Part shown: positions 15,389-23,498 of the stretch, piece after piece | How the letters are laid out: each line of letters starts with the position of its first letter | Position numbering within the stretch: position 1 is the first letter of the stretch | Assembly (NCBI RefSeq): GCF_012395185.1 | Contig: NZ_JAAZTU010000043.1 | Coordinates: 1-33,968 of the forward strand | DNA: 33,968 nucleotides | DNA from: Vibrio aestuarianus | GTDB lineage: Bacteria > Pseudomonadota > Gammaproteobacteria > Enterobacterales > Vibrionaceae | Direction of reading: 5' to 3' | Notes under the pieces: model-generated | Told to the model about the DNA's origin: nothing | The model's input: only the letters and a program-made list of their open reading frames with translations | Database searches by the model: none | Program-made: the position numbers and the translations under genes

Positions 15389-15820
15389 ATGAAAAAGTTG
15401 CTATTGCTTCTGGTTGCAGTGGTTATGGTTGGGTGTCAGCCACTGCAAACAATGAGGGCTGATGATTGGCTTACTGCCGTTGGTTATGCCAGCATTAGTG
15501 AGCAAACAGGGCGCAGTGAAGAGGAAAAGCAAGTACGCGCGATGCGTGCTTCTAAAATTGATGCGTATCGTGAGTTGGCCGAGCAGGTCTACGGCATGCG
15601 AGTTAGCGGTCGAGCTGAGTTGCAAAATCAACGTTTGGGCACTGAGCTGACATCTGGAGCGGTTGATGGGGTGATTCGTGGTGCTGAAGTGGTACGAAGC
15701 TATAAAGTTGGTGACAGTTACGTTACTGAATTACGTCTTGATATTCGTAAAATGGATAAATTACGTGATTATGGCGAGGTTCAACAAGTTCCTGAAAAAC
15801 GTCAGCAGACACTCTTTTAA
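15389..15820 (+). CDS. flgP: Flagellar outer-membrane lipoprotein FlgP
   Basis: 143 residues with lipoprotein signal MKKLLLLLVAVVMVGC (Cys16). The mature part has a LPP20/FlgP-like alpha/beta domain: AVGYASISEQTGRSEEEKQVRAMRASKIDAYRELAEQVYG, then GAEVVRSYKVGDSYVTELRLDI. FlgP builds the outer part of the H ring (the basal disk in other bacteria) under the outer membrane. Translation is probably coupled to flgO. AGGAGA overlaps the flgO stop codon. It ends before the bidirectional terminator shared with flgN. Confidence 0.92.
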   Translation: MKKLLLLLVAVVMVGCQPLQTMRADDWLTAVGYASISEQTGRSEEEKQVRAMRASKIDAYRELAEQVYGMRVSGRAELQNQRLGTELTSGAVDGVIRGAEVVRSYKVGDSYVTELRLDIRKMDKLRDYGEVQQVPEKRQQTLF

Positions 15821-15840
15821 CTTCACACTCTCTCCAGATC

Positions 15841-15877
15841 AAAAAAAGCGGCAAATATTGTCGCTTTTCTATTTTTT
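15841..15877 (+). terminator. Bidirectional terminator between flgP and flgN
   Basis: AAAAGCGGCAA (15844-15854) pairs with TTGTCGCTTTT (15858-15868), one G-U pair, loop ATA. A/T tracts on both sides give a terminator in both directions, for flgOP and for the converging flgMN operon. Confidence 0.85.
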
Positions 15878-15889
15878 AACGCATTAAAT

Positions 15890-16315
15890 TTATGCTTTTA
15901 TGTTCGTACCTAATGTTGATACGGTATGCGTCTTACCGCCTGCATTGTATGTCATGCCTATTTTGCCATGACTTTGCTGCATCAAATTATTCAACTTATT
16001 AAAGCTCAATTGAGCACGTTGTAGTGCTTCACCGTTAACCAAGTTTGCTTGTTGGCAGTCATGGACAATCGAACGAATTTGATCAACGAGTTGTGACAGG
16101 TTTTCATCTTCAGTCAGGCTCTCGATATGAGGATGTTTAGCAATTCGCTGATCGGTCAGTTGCAGTTGTCCAATTAAGGTCATCTTTTGTTTAGCAATGG
16201 CTTCGATTTCTGTGGCGGCACGGCCAGTAATGGCTACTTTTTCTTTTTCAAGTAACTGAGAGAGTTCAAGTGCGTTTTTCAATTGAAAATCGACTAAGTC
16301 TTTCAATACAGCCAT
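15890..16315 (-). CDS. flgN: Flagellar export chaperone FlgN
   Basis: 141 residues, almost entirely helical, with a first half of coiled-coil heptads (LKDLVDFQLKNALELSQLLEKEKVAI) typical of FlgN. Cytosolic. FlgN binds the C-termini of the hook-filament junction proteins FlgK and FlgL (both encoded in this window) and delivers them to the export gate. It sits 32 bases downstream of flgM on the same strand, so it is co-transcribed, as in other gammaproteobacteria. The C-terminal GGKTHTVSTLGTNIKA tail is flexible. Confidence 0.88.
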   Translation of the reverse strand: MAVLKDLVDFQLKNALELSQLLEKEKVAITGRAATEIEAIAKQKMTLIGQLQLTDQRIAKHPHIESLTEDENLSQLVDQIRSIVHDCQQANLVNGEALQRAQLSFNKLNNLMQQSHGKIGMTYNAGGKTHTVSTLGTNIKA

Positions 16316-16347
16316 TATATTTTGCCTTAATTAGTCAAAAACTTGGA

Positions 16348-16668
16348 TTACTCGAAGCCACCCAATTCTTTCTCAAATTTAATCATATTGTCTGCAAGTT
16401 TTTCAGGGTCAACCTTATATGAACCATTTGCAATCGCTTCTTTGATCGCTGCTACTTTTGCATTATCAAAACTGGGTTGCGACACCATTTTGTTATGCAT
16501 CTCACCGATTGCTTTTCCCTGAGAACTCAGTGACACCGCATCTTGATTTTGCGAAGAGCGGGAAACTGCATCGGATGATGATGAAGACGAATTTGATTCG
16601 GAACGAGCGGGGTTACGACTTGTCGTCGTTAATGTCTGCCCCGAACGTATGTTATCAATACCTGCCAT
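16348..16668 (-). CDS. flgM: Anti-sigma-28 factor FlgM
   Basis: 106 residues. Begins MAGIDNIRSGQ; an unstructured Ser-rich segment (SNSSSSSSDAV, about 26-36) is followed by the FlgM core DAVSLSSQGKAIGEMHNKM and the FliA-binding helices AAIKEAIANGSYKVDPEKLADNMIKFEKEL. FlgM holds sigma-28 inactive until the hook is finished and is then secreted, which in this window would release transcription of flaC and of flgM itself. It has a readable sigma-28 promoter 40-66 bases upstream, so feedback is expected. Weak AAGG ribosome binding site. Confidence 0.93.
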   Translation of the reverse strand: MAGIDNIRSGQTLTTTSRNPARSESNSSSSSSDAVSRSSQNQDAVSLSSQGKAIGEMHNKMVSQPSFDNAKVAAIKEAIANGSYKVDPEKLADNMIKFEKELGGFE

Positions 16669-16707
16669 ATGTGAGCCTTATTAATGAAATGGAAACCTGT
16701 ACAGTCA

Positions 16708-16734
16708 ATATCGACAGTGTATTTAATTACTTTA
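16708..16734 (-). promoter_or_regulatory. Sigma-28 promoter of flgMN
   Basis: On the minus strand: TAAA (16731-16734), 15-base spacer, GTCGATAT (16708-16715), which matches GCCGATAA at 6 of 8. Predicted start near 16700. Classic autoregulated position for flgM. Confidence 0.75.
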
Positions 16735-16795
16735 GCACTTTTTTCTGCTTCACTTCGTTAACAATTTCCACACACTCACTGTAAAACTGAAGGTA

Positions 16796-17539
16796 TTAAA
16801 ATTGTACCGTTACTTCCGCAATTCCTGTCACTTGTGCATCTATTATACGGTTTGATTTGTCATTTTTCACTTTTATCTGCTCCCCAAGGATACCATCACT
16901 GAGAGCTGTTCCTTTAGTTGTGATGCTCATACCTTGTTTTACCGCCTGAATGACAACGCTTTCATTTCGACATACCACACAGATATCATTTTGTTCAATC
17001 ACATCACCAAGGCGAACATTTCTTTTTACCTTTGCTCCGACTATTCTGTCGGTATCAGAAAAACCTTGTCGACGAAAGCGGTGTAAGTCTACCATGGTCA
17101 TGGTGACATCTTGTTGGGTGATGATCTGGCCGCGAGACATAGGGGCGGCTGCAGTAACTAACGGTAAAGAAATCATCAGCCTAACTGGAACATAGACTTT
17201 CCAATTATCCTCTGTACACTCAACAAGAACGGTAATGTTACTCGCGGTACCATTATTTGATGAGGATGATGTAATTAAAGGCGAGGGGCAGTTGGTGGCG
17301 TAAATGCGCTCATCAATGTTGGCAGCTTGTGCGTTTAACTCTCCACCGATAGGCCATTCAACCGTATCTAAAATATGCTGTTGTGCTGCTTGTTGAATTG
17401 ATTCAATTTGCTCTAAAGTGGCAGAATGCACAGAAAGATTAAAGAAAAACAATAAAAAGCCGATAGATGTGTAAAATTTTCTATAGAAAGCTCTACACTT
17501 AGTTATGGAAAGTAGATGTAAGCATATTTGTGGATGCAT
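16796..17539 (-). CDS. flgA: Flagellar P-ring assembly chaperone FlgA
   Basis: 247 residues. An unusually long N-terminus (about 22 polar/basic residues) precedes the hydrophobic core SIGFLLFFFNLSVHSA, with cleavage near residue 40. No later start is obvious and AAGG lies six bases before the ATG. The mature protein has the SAF/FlgA domain: AAAPMSRGQIITQQDVTMTMVDL, VGAKVKRNVRLGDVIEQNDI and the C-terminal AVKQGMSITTKGTALSDGILGEQIKVKN. A periplasmic chaperone for FlgI P-ring polymerisation. Lies upstream of flgMN on the same strand and divergent from cheV, separated by 80 bases. Confidence 0.93.
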   Translation of the reverse strand: MHPQICLHLLSITKCRAFYRKFYTSIGFLLFFFNLSVHSATLEQIESIQQAAQQHILDTVEWPIGGELNAQAANIDERIYATNCPSPLITSSSSNNGTASNITVLVECTEDNWKVYVPVRLMISLPLVTAAAPMSRGQIITQQDVTMTMVDLHRFRRQGFSDTDRIVGAKVKRNVRLGDVIEQNDICVVCRNESVVIQAVKQGMSITTKGTALSDGILGEQIKVKNDKSNRIIDAQVTGIAEVTVQF

Positions 17540-17619
17540 CGTGCCTTTTCTCTGGTTTCTTCATAGCCTGTAGTAGACTACCACTTTTTAGCACAAAAGT
17601 TTGAGATGGAGATGAGCTT

Positions 17620-18546
17620 ATGACGGGTATTCTTGATTCTGTGAATCAGCGTACGCAACTCGTCGGTCAAAACCGATTGGAACTCCTAACGTTTCGCCTG
17701 ATGGGACGCCAACGTTATGGTATCAACGTATTTAAAGTAAAAGAGGTACTCCAGTGCCCTAAATTGACTTTAATGCCGAATTTACATCGCTTAGTAAAAG
17801 GCATTGCTCATATTCGAGGCCAAACTGTTTCTGTTATTGATTTAAGTTTGGCAGTTGGTGGACGTCCAACGACTGATCTTGATAAATGCTTTGTTGTTAT
17901 TGCTGAGTTTAACCGAACAATTCAAGCATTCTTGGTCAGTTCAGTTGATCGAATTGTGAATATGCACTGGGAAGCGATCCTTCCACCGCCTGATGGTTCT
18001 GGTCGAGCAAACTACTTAACGGCTGTCACTAATATAGACAATGAGCTGGTTGAAATTCTTGATGTAGAGAAAATTCTGGCAGAAATTTCTCCTGTCGACG
18101 AAACTATGGATTCATCAATTGGTGAGTCTATTGCTCAAGTTGAAACAGAAAAAGAAATTGTGCGCCGTATTTTGATTGCTGATGACTCAACGGTTGCGCG
18201 TAAACAGGTACAAAGAGCTATCGAATCAATTGGTTTTGAAGTCGTTTCAGTGAAAGATGGCAAAGAAGCCTATGAGAAACTGGTTGAAATGGCCGCTGAA
18301 GGGCCTATTTACGATCAGATTTCATTGATTATCTCAGATATTGAGATGCCAGAGATGGATGGCTATACCTTAACTGCAGAAATTCGACGTAACTCAGATT
18401 TAAAAGATTTGTATGTAATTCTTCACTCTTCATTGAGTGGGGTCTTTAACCAAGCCATGGTTGAGCGAGTTGGTGCGAATTCATTTATCGCTAAATTCAA
18501 CCCGGATGAGCTTGGGAATGCGGTGAAAGCTGCACTAGTTAACTAA
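17620..18546 (+). CDS. cheV: Chemotaxis coupling/response-regulator protein CheV
   Basis: 308 residues. CheW-like domain at about 18-160 (ELLTFRLMGRQRYGINVFKVKEVL ... IRGQTVSVIDLSLAVGG), then a linker and a receiver domain from about 183 (RRILIADDSTVARKQV). Acidic pair D188-D189, phosphoacceptor D240 in ISDIEMPEMDGY, and the conserved Lys in AKFNPDE near the end. CheV couples chemoreceptors to CheA, with phosphorylation tuning adaptation. It corresponds to the flagellar-cluster cheV copy of vibrios (V. cholerae cheV-3). GGAGATGAG precedes the start. The cheR start is ten bases after its stop, so they form an operon. Confidence 0.95.
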   Translation: MTGILDSVNQRTQLVGQNRLELLTFRLMGRQRYGINVFKVKEVLQCPKLTLMPNLHRLVKGIAHIRGQTVSVIDLSLAVGGRPTTDLDKCFVVIAEFNRTIQAFLVSSVDRIVNMHWEAILPPPDGSGRANYLTAVTNIDNELVEILDVEKILAEISPVDETMDSSIGESIAQVETEKEIVRRILIADDSTVARKQVQRAIESIGFEVVSVKDGKEAYEKLVEMAAEGPIYDQISLIISDIEMPEMDGYTLTAEIRRNSDLKDLYVILHSSLSGVFNQAMVERVGANSFIAKFNPDELGNAVKAALVN

Positions 18547-18556
18547 AGAGAAATTA

Positions 18557-19384
18557 ATGACAGCTATAACTATAAGCGATCAAGAATATCGCGACTTCAG
18601 CCGTTTTTTGGAATCTCAGTGCGGAATTGTACTTGGAGACAGCAAGCAGTACTTAGTGAGAAGTCGCTTAAGTCCTTTGGTTGCGAAATTCAAGTTAACC
18701 TCTCTTTCTGATTTGTTGCGTGATGTAGTGACAGGGAGAAATCGTGAACTACGTGTTGCTGCTGTCGATGCGATGACGACCAATGAAACATTATGGTTCC
18801 GTGACTCTTACCCCTTTACCGTTTTAGCGGAACGTCTTTTGCCGGAAGTGGCGGCAAAAAAACGTCCTATAAAAATTTGGTCAGCGGCAAGTTCATCAGG
18901 CCAAGAACCGTATTCTATGGCAATGACGGTATTAGAAACTCAACAGCGTAAACCGGGGATGTTGCCTAGTGTTTCGATTACCGCTACCGATATCTCCGCC
19001 AGTATGTTGGATATGTGCAAGGCAGGGATTTATGACAACCTTGCTTTAGGTAGAGGTCTTTCACCAGAACGTCGTAAAACCTTCTTTGAAGATGCTGGCG
19101 ATGGGCGCATGAAAATCAAAGATAACGTTAAACGCCTCGTTAACTTTAGACCTCAAAACCTGATGGAAAGTTATGCTTTACTGGGTAAATTCGATATTAT
19201 TTTTTGTCGTAACGTATTGATTTACTTCTCACCAGACATGAAATCAAAAGTGCTTAATCAAATGGCGAACAACTTAAACCCAGGTGGTTATTTGTTGCTT
19301 GGGGCGTCGGAGTCTCTTACGGGGTTAACGGATAAGTTTGATATGGTTCGCTGTAATCCAGGTATCATATATAAATTAAAATAG
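18557..19384 (+). CDS. cheR: Chemoreceptor glutamate methyltransferase CheR
   Basis: 275 residues. N-terminal helical CheR_N domain (about 8-65) for receptor recognition, then a Rossmann-fold methyltransferase: SAASSSGQEPYSMAM with the SAM-binding Glu, TATDISASMLDMCKAGIY, and FDIIFCRNVLIYFSPDMKSKVLNQMANNL. Methylates glutamates on methyl-accepting chemoreceptors using SAM, working against CheB for adaptation. No pentapeptide-binding TPR extension. The terminator after it separates the cheVR unit from flgB. Confidence 0.96.
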   Translation: MTAITISDQEYRDFSRFLESQCGIVLGDSKQYLVRSRLSPLVAKFKLTSLSDLLRDVVTGRNRELRVAAVDAMTTNETLWFRDSYPFTVLAERLLPEVAAKKRPIKIWSAASSSGQEPYSMAMTVLETQQRKPGMLPSVSITATDISASMLDMCKAGIYDNLALGRGLSPERRKTFFEDAGDGRMKIKDNVKRLVNFRPQNLMESYALLGKFDIIFCRNVLIYFSPDMKSKVLNQMANNLNPGGYLLLGASESLTGLTDKFDMVRCNPGIIYKLK

Positions 19385-19396
19385 TAGTTATTCATC

Positions 19397-19519
19397 TCAG
19401 ACTTGCCCAGCTTTTGCTGGGCTTTTTTGTTTGGATTTTCGTTTATGTTGAGTTCTGTTTTGAGCGCCTGACTGTTGAGGATCTCTAAAGCGAGGTGTTT
19501 TCCGCTGTTCAAGTATCAT
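19397..19519 (-). CDS. Candidate small basic protein (40 aa), unproven
   Basis: Begins MILEQRKTPRFRDPQQ and ends in a Lys/Arg-rich tail (HKRKSKQKSPAKAGQV); 11 of 40 residues are Lys or Arg. AGAGG lies five bases before the ATG, a good ribosome binding site. The 3' end reads through the cheR terminator hairpin, which encodes PAKAGQ and often gives spurious ORFs. It converges on cheR. I recognise no family. Chance ORF is the main alternative. Confidence 0.22.
   Translation of the reverse strand: MILEQRKTPRFRDPQQSGAQNRTQHKRKSKQKSPAKAGQV
19405..19429 (+). terminator. Terminator of cheVR
   Basis: Arms GCCCAGC (19405-19411) and GCTGGGC (19416-19422), TTTT loop, followed by TTTTTT. Strong intrinsic terminator. 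Confidence 0.92.
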
Positions 19520-19595
19520 TACGCCTCTTTTAGAGAAAAGCGGCTTATATTTTGCTAAGGTAGCTAAGATTAAATTCAATTCACCATTTAAAAAG

Positions 19596-19612
19596 TTGGT
19601 ACAGTAATTGCT
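19596..19612 (+). promoter_or_regulatory. Sigma-54-type promoter of flgBCDE
   Basis: TTGGTACAGTAATTGCT: GG-N10-GC with perfect TTGCT at -12. Predicted start near 19623, about 33 bases before flgB. Fits the sigma-54/FlrC-dependent class in vibrios. Confidence 0.8.
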
Positions 19613-19655
19613 TTAATCTAAGTTGTAACGGTCAGTTCTTATTGTAGAGGTAAAC

Positions 19656-20051
19656 ATGGCTATTTCTTTTGACAATGCATTAGGTATTCACCAATACACT
19701 GTTGGTGTCCGTGAGCGCAATGCTGAGGTGATTTCCACCAATATCGCACAAGCAAACACGCCTGGCTTTAAAGCAAAAGGAATGGACTTCAGTAGAGCGT
19801 TGCAGGCGGCAAGTTCGGGGGCAAGCATTGGGCTTAACCGTACGGATGGTCGGCATATTTCTGCCTCTACCAATGTGACTGGGGAAAGTCTATATCGAAC
19901 TCCTACCCAGCCGGATACGGGGGATGGCAATACGGTGGATGTGGATTTAGAGCGTAACTTGTTTATGCAAAATCAAATCAGACACCAAGCATCACTCGAC
20001 TTCTTAGGAAGTAAATTCAAGAACTTAACGAAAGCAATCAAAGGGGAATAA
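19656..20051 (+). CDS. flgB: Flagellar proximal rod protein FlgB
   Basis: 131 residues, normal length. The N-terminal rod motif is STNIAQANTPGFKAKGMDFSRAL, and the C-terminal helix DVDLERNLFMQNQIRHQASLDFLGSKFKNL is typical of FlgB. It is exported by the flagellar type III system without a signal peptide and forms the cell-proximal rod with FlgC and FlgF. First gene of flgBCDE; flgC begins five bases after its stop. GAGG eight bases before the start. Confidence 0.96.
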   Translation: MAISFDNALGIHQYTVGVRERNAEVISTNIAQANTPGFKAKGMDFSRALQAASSGASIGLNRTDGRHISASTNVTGESLYRTPTQPDTGDGNTVDVDLERNLFMQNQIRHQASLDFLGSKFKNLTKAIKGE

Positions 20052-20055
20052 TTAG

Positions 20056-20472
20056 ATGAGCCTATTTAATGTGTTCAATGTGACTGGTTCTGCAATGAGT
20101 GCTGAATCTGTTCGTCTAAATACAACCTCAAGTAACCTTGCAAATGCGGACAGTGTGAGTAGTTCTGCTAAAGACACTTACAAAGCACGTCATGCTGTGT
20201 TTGGCGCTGAGTTAAGTAAAGCACGTTATAACCGAGACCATAATGTGCCAGTGAAAGTATTAGGTATTGTAGAAAGCGATAAGCCGCTGAATGCGGAGTA
20301 CAACCCAGATCACCCATTAGCGAACGATGAGGGTTATATCTATAAGCCAAACGTTAACGTAATGGAAGAAATGGCTAACATGATTTCTGCCTCTCGTTCG
20401 TACCAAACGAACATACAAGTGGCAGATGCAAGTAAACAAATGCTGCTGCGTACGCTGCAGATGGGTCAATAA
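20056..20472 (+). CDS. flgC: Flagellar proximal rod protein FlgC
   Basis: 138 residues. N-terminal heptads MSLFNVFNVTGSAMSAESVRLNTTSSNLANADS and the C-terminal GYIYKPNVNVMEEMANMISASRSYQTNIQVADASKQML are the paired coiled-coil segments of rod/hook axial proteins. It assembles on FlgB in the rod. Tight spacing to flgB and 17 bases to flgD indicate one transcript. No anomalies. Confidence 0.96.
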   Translation: MSLFNVFNVTGSAMSAESVRLNTTSSNLANADSVSSSAKDTYKARHAVFGAELSKARYNRDHNVPVKVLGIVESDKPLNAEYNPDHPLANDEGYIYKPNVNVMEEMANMISASRSYQTNIQVADASKQMLLRTLQMGQ

Positions 20473-20489
20473 GGATAAGGAGGTAGCGT

Positions 20490-21197
20490 ATGGCCGGAAT
20501 TAATAACGTTGGTCAAAGCGGCTTGTCCTATGTTGACCAGCTTAAAAGTCTTCAAGACCAAAAGAAGCCTGAAGATACAACGGGTAAGCAAGACCTTAAA
20601 CAAGAGGATTTCTTATCGTTGCTCACCAAGCAACTTGCTCAACAAGACCCTTTTAAGCCGGTTAGCAATGACCAGATGATTGCGCAAATGGCTTCATTTG
20701 CAACCGTCGATGGTATTGGCAAGATGAACACTCAATTTGAGAGTCTCAACTCGTCAATGACATCAAACCAAGCTCTGCAAGCATCATCATTGGTCGGTCG
20801 TGATGTATTAGTACCAGGTGCGGCAGGGATTAAACAAGATGGTCAAGGTATGGCAGCAATGGTTAAGCTTCCTCAAAGTTTGGATAACTTGTTTGTCCGA
20901 ATTGAGAACGAAGCTGGGCAATTGGTTCGTACCTTTGATGTCGGTGCAAAATCTGCCGGTGACAATCGTGTTGAATGGGACGGTAAAGACCAAAACGGTA
21001 ATCCATTGCCGGGCGGCAAATACCAAGTGAAAGCTTCGGGTTTGTTGGATGGAGAAAGTAAAGAGTTTGCGGTATCGACCTATGCAAACGTCAATAGTGT
21101 TCTCCTTGGTAAAGGTGATGGTAACGTACTGCTCAATCTGGCTGGATTTACATCGCCAGTTAAACTTGCTGAAGTACTAGAAGTTGGCAAAGCGTAG
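20490..21197 (+). CDS. flgD: Hook capping protein FlgD
   Basis: 235 residues. The conserved N-terminal hook-cap region is LKQEDFLSLLTKQLAQQDP, then NDQMIAQMASFATVDGI. The C-terminal part has FlgD Ig-like/tudor-like domains (VRTFDVGAKSAGDNRVEWDGKDQNGNPLPGGKYQVKA). FlgD is a transient scaffold at the tip of the growing hook that lets FlgE subunits polymerise. A strong AAGGAGG lies before the start. Confidence 0.95.
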   Translation: MAGINNVGQSGLSYVDQLKSLQDQKKPEDTTGKQDLKQEDFLSLLTKQLAQQDPFKPVSNDQMIAQMASFATVDGIGKMNTQFESLNSSMTSNQALQASSLVGRDVLVPGAAGIKQDGQGMAAMVKLPQSLDNLFVRIENEAGQLVRTFDVGAKSAGDNRVEWDGKDQNGNPLPGGKYQVKASGLLDGESKEFAVSTYANVNSVLLGKGDGNVLLNLAGFTSPVKLAEVLEVGKA

Positions 21198-21226
21198 TAA
21201 ACGCTAGCTAGATAGGAGATTTTGGA

Positions 21227-22531
21227 ATGTCATATATATCTTTAAGCGGTTTATCCGCAGCTCAGTTAGATCTGAACACAACCAGTAATAACATTGCAAA
21301 CGCAAACACATTTGGCTTTAAAGAGTCTCGTGCAGAGTTTGGTGATGTATATTCAAACTCTTTGTTTACCAATGCCAAGACCACTCCTGGTGGCGGTGTT
21401 CAAGCAAACAAAGTGGCACAGCAATTTCATGAAGGTTCCAGTATTTATACCAACAACCCGATGGACTTGCGTATTTCTGGTACAGGCTTTTTTGCGGTCG
21501 CGAAAGAGCGTCTCATCCCACAACAAAATGAGTTGACGCGTAATGGTGCTTTCCACCTGAACAAAGACAACTACATGGTAACGTCGAACGATGAGTTTCT
21601 ACTTGGCTATCAGGTAAACCCAGATACGGGTGATGTGCTTTCTTATGAGCCTCAACCACTGAACATTCCTGCTGAATTTGGTAAACCAAAACAGACCGCG
21701 AATATTGACGTTGGTGTTAACTTGCCAGCGAATGGTGAACTGAAAGATCCGACGTTATTTGATTTTAATGACCCGGAAACTTACAACCGTTCAACATCTT
21801 CGACTATTTATGACTCTATGGGTCAGTCGTATAAACTCACCACGTATTATTTGAAAGATCAAACTCAAGAGAATACATGGCAAACGTACTATACGGTGTC
21901 GGATAAAGCAGGCGAGAAGCCAGTGAATATCGTGGGTGGTGATGCGTCTACACCAACGGGTCATGTTGGTCATACGATGAAGTTTAATAATGATGGTACG
22001 CTGGCAAGTCTAAATAACGGCCAAAATATCGTTTCTGAACCGTTAGGCACAGGGGCTAACCCTATCGACCTAAACGGTGCCGATCCAAACCAAACTTTAT
22101 CATTTAGCCTAGACTCAGCAACGCAGTTTGCCGCTCCATTTCAATTAACGAAATTTGATGAAGATGGTGCAACCACAGGTTTTTTAACCAAAATTGATTT
22201 TGATGAAAACGGTAGTGTATTAGGTACTTATTCAAACGGTGAAAACATTATGCTGGGTCGTGTTGGCTTAGTACGTGTACCGAATGAGCAAGGGCTAGAT
22301 AAGAAAGGCGGTACACAGTGGGATTCTACGCAGTACTCCGGTGATAAAATCTGGGGGGAATCTAACAAAGGATCGTTTGGTACTATCAATAACGGTACGC
22401 TTGAGCAATCAAACATCGATATGACGCAAGAGCTGGTGGATTTAATTTCAGCTCAGCGTAACTTCCAAGCGAACTCTCGTTCTCTAGAAGTACATAATCA
22501 GCTACAGCAAAATATCCTACAGATTCGTTAA
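21227..22531 (+). CDS. flgE: Flagellar hook protein FlgE
   Basis: 434 residues. Starts with the axial-protein motif SGLSAAQLDLNTTSNNIANANTFGFKESRAEFGDVY, ends with LEQSNIDMTQELVDLISAQRNFQANSRSLEVHNQLQQNILQIR. The central FlgE D1/D2 domains include GTGFFAV and ELTRNGAFHLNKDNYMV. It forms the curved hook universal joint. Last gene of flgBCDE: a long inverted repeat and then a new sigma-54-type promoter follow. Confidence 0.96.
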   Translation: MSYISLSGLSAAQLDLNTTSNNIANANTFGFKESRAEFGDVYSNSLFTNAKTTPGGGVQANKVAQQFHEGSSIYTNNPMDLRISGTGFFAVAKERLIPQQNELTRNGAFHLNKDNYMVTSNDEFLLGYQVNPDTGDVLSYEPQPLNIPAEFGKPKQTANIDVGVNLPANGELKDPTLFDFNDPETYNRSTSSTIYDSMGQSYKLTTYYLKDQTQENTWQTYYTVSDKAGEKPVNIVGGDASTPTGHVGHTMKFNNDGTLASLNNGQNIVSEPLGTGANPIDLNGADPNQTLSFSLDSATQFAAPFQLTKFDEDGATTGFLTKIDFDENGSVLGTYSNGENIMLGRVGLVRVPNEQGLDKKGGTQWDSTQYSGDKIWGESNKGSFGTINNGTLEQSNIDMTQELVDLISAQRNFQANSRSLEVHNQLQQNILQIR

Positions 22532-22553
22532 TACCGTAACGGTCATTATCTGG

Positions 22554-22587
22554 AATACCAAGTTAGCGGCAACGTTAACTTGGTATT
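22554..22587 (+). repeat. Perfect 12-bp inverted repeat downstream of flgE
   Basis: AATACCAAGTTA (22554-22565) and TAACTTGGTATT (22576-22587) around a 10-base loop that contains CGGCAA. Without a following T tract it is not a classical terminator; it may stop or protect the flgBCDE transcript or be a regulator site for flgF. Confidence 0.7.
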
Positions 22588-22676
22588 GTTGCCATTAGCA
22601 ATGATAATCGGCAGTTTTCTCCCATATCTTCCTCTCTGTTTTTATTTAACCTATTGACTTTTAGGTGAAATAAAAG

Positions 22677-22693
22677 TTGGCACGTCAATTGCT
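22677..22693 (+). promoter_or_regulatory. Sigma-54 promoter of flgFGHIJ
   Basis: TTGGCACGTCAATTGCT is a full match to the TTGGCAC-N5-TTGC consensus, with GG-N10-GC spacing. Predicted start near 22704, 24 bases before flgF. The best sigma-54 element in the window. Confidence 0.92.
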
Positions 22694-22727
22694 TTTAATA
22701 ATCGAACGATGATTATTGGAGCACATT

Positions 22728-23477
22728 ATGGATCGCGCACTGTTTCTCGCCATGAGTGGCGCAAAACAAAACATGCAGGCAATGCAATTAAGAGCGAATA
22801 ACCTAGCAAACGTCAGTACCACGGGGTTCCGTGCTGATTTGGCGCAAGCCCGCTCAATGCAAGCTTACGGTGATGGGTTACCGAGCCGAGTGTTTAGCAT
22901 GACAGAACGTCCAGGTCATCGTTTCGATCAAGGCAGTGTTATTACCACAGGTCGAGATCTCGATGTCACCGTCCAAGGTGATGGGTGGATTTCAGTGATG
23001 GATAAAACCGGCAGTGAAGGCTTAACTCGCAGCGGCAATCTTAATATCGATCAAAATGGTCTGTTGATGAACGGTAGTGGTCATCTAGTGTTAGGTGAAA
23101 CGGGCGCTCCGATCACATTGCCGATTCCATTAAGCAAAGTCGAAATTGCCAATGACGGCACCATTTCTGTTCTTCCACAAGGTGCGCCTGCTGATGCAAT
23201 GGAAATTGTTGATCGTATCAAACTGGTTCGCCCTAATAATCAAACGTTATACAAAGATACCAATGGTCTATTCCGAGCGAAGGACCCAAATGTGGCATTC
23301 GAAGCAGATGCCAATGTAAAACTGCTAAAAGGAGCTTTAGAAGGCAGTAATGTCAACGCGGTGAGCGAAATGACGAGCCTGATAGATCTTCAACGTCAGT
23401 TTGAAATGCAAGTCAAAATGATGAGTACAGCAGAAGACATGGACAAAGCGTCCGATTCACTGCTTCGCATGAGCTAA
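22728..23477 (+). CDS. flgF: Flagellar proximal rod protein FlgF
   Basis: 249 residues from ATG at 22728. The frame opens four codons earlier at a TTG lying in the ribosome binding site (TTGGAG), so the ATG is chosen. N-terminus MDRALFLAMSGAKQNMQAMQLRANNLANVSTTGF and C-terminus LKGALEGSNVNAVSEMTSLIDLQRQFEMQVKMMSTAEDMDKASDSLLRMS are typical of the rod family. It joins the proximal rod to FlgG. First gene of the flgFGHIJ operon. Confidence 0.95.
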   Translation: MDRALFLAMSGAKQNMQAMQLRANNLANVSTTGFRADLAQARSMQAYGDGLPSRVFSMTERPGHRFDQGSVITTGRDLDVTVQGDGWISVMDKTGSEGLTRSGNLNIDQNGLLMNGSGHLVLGETGAPITLPIPLSKVEIANDGTISVLPQGAPADAMEIVDRIKLVRPNNQTLYKDTNGLFRAKDPNVAFEADANVKLLKGALEGSNVNAVSEMTSLIDLQRQFEMQVKMMSTAEDMDKASDSLLRMS

Positions 23478-23498
23478 TAAGCGCAAAAGGAGATTATT

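Noticed and set aside
17553..17569. GG-N10-GC pattern in the flgA-cheV gap as a sigma-54 promoter of cheV
   Set aside because: CTGGTTT...TAGCC lacks the GGCAC and TTGC contexts, so only the dinucleotides match.
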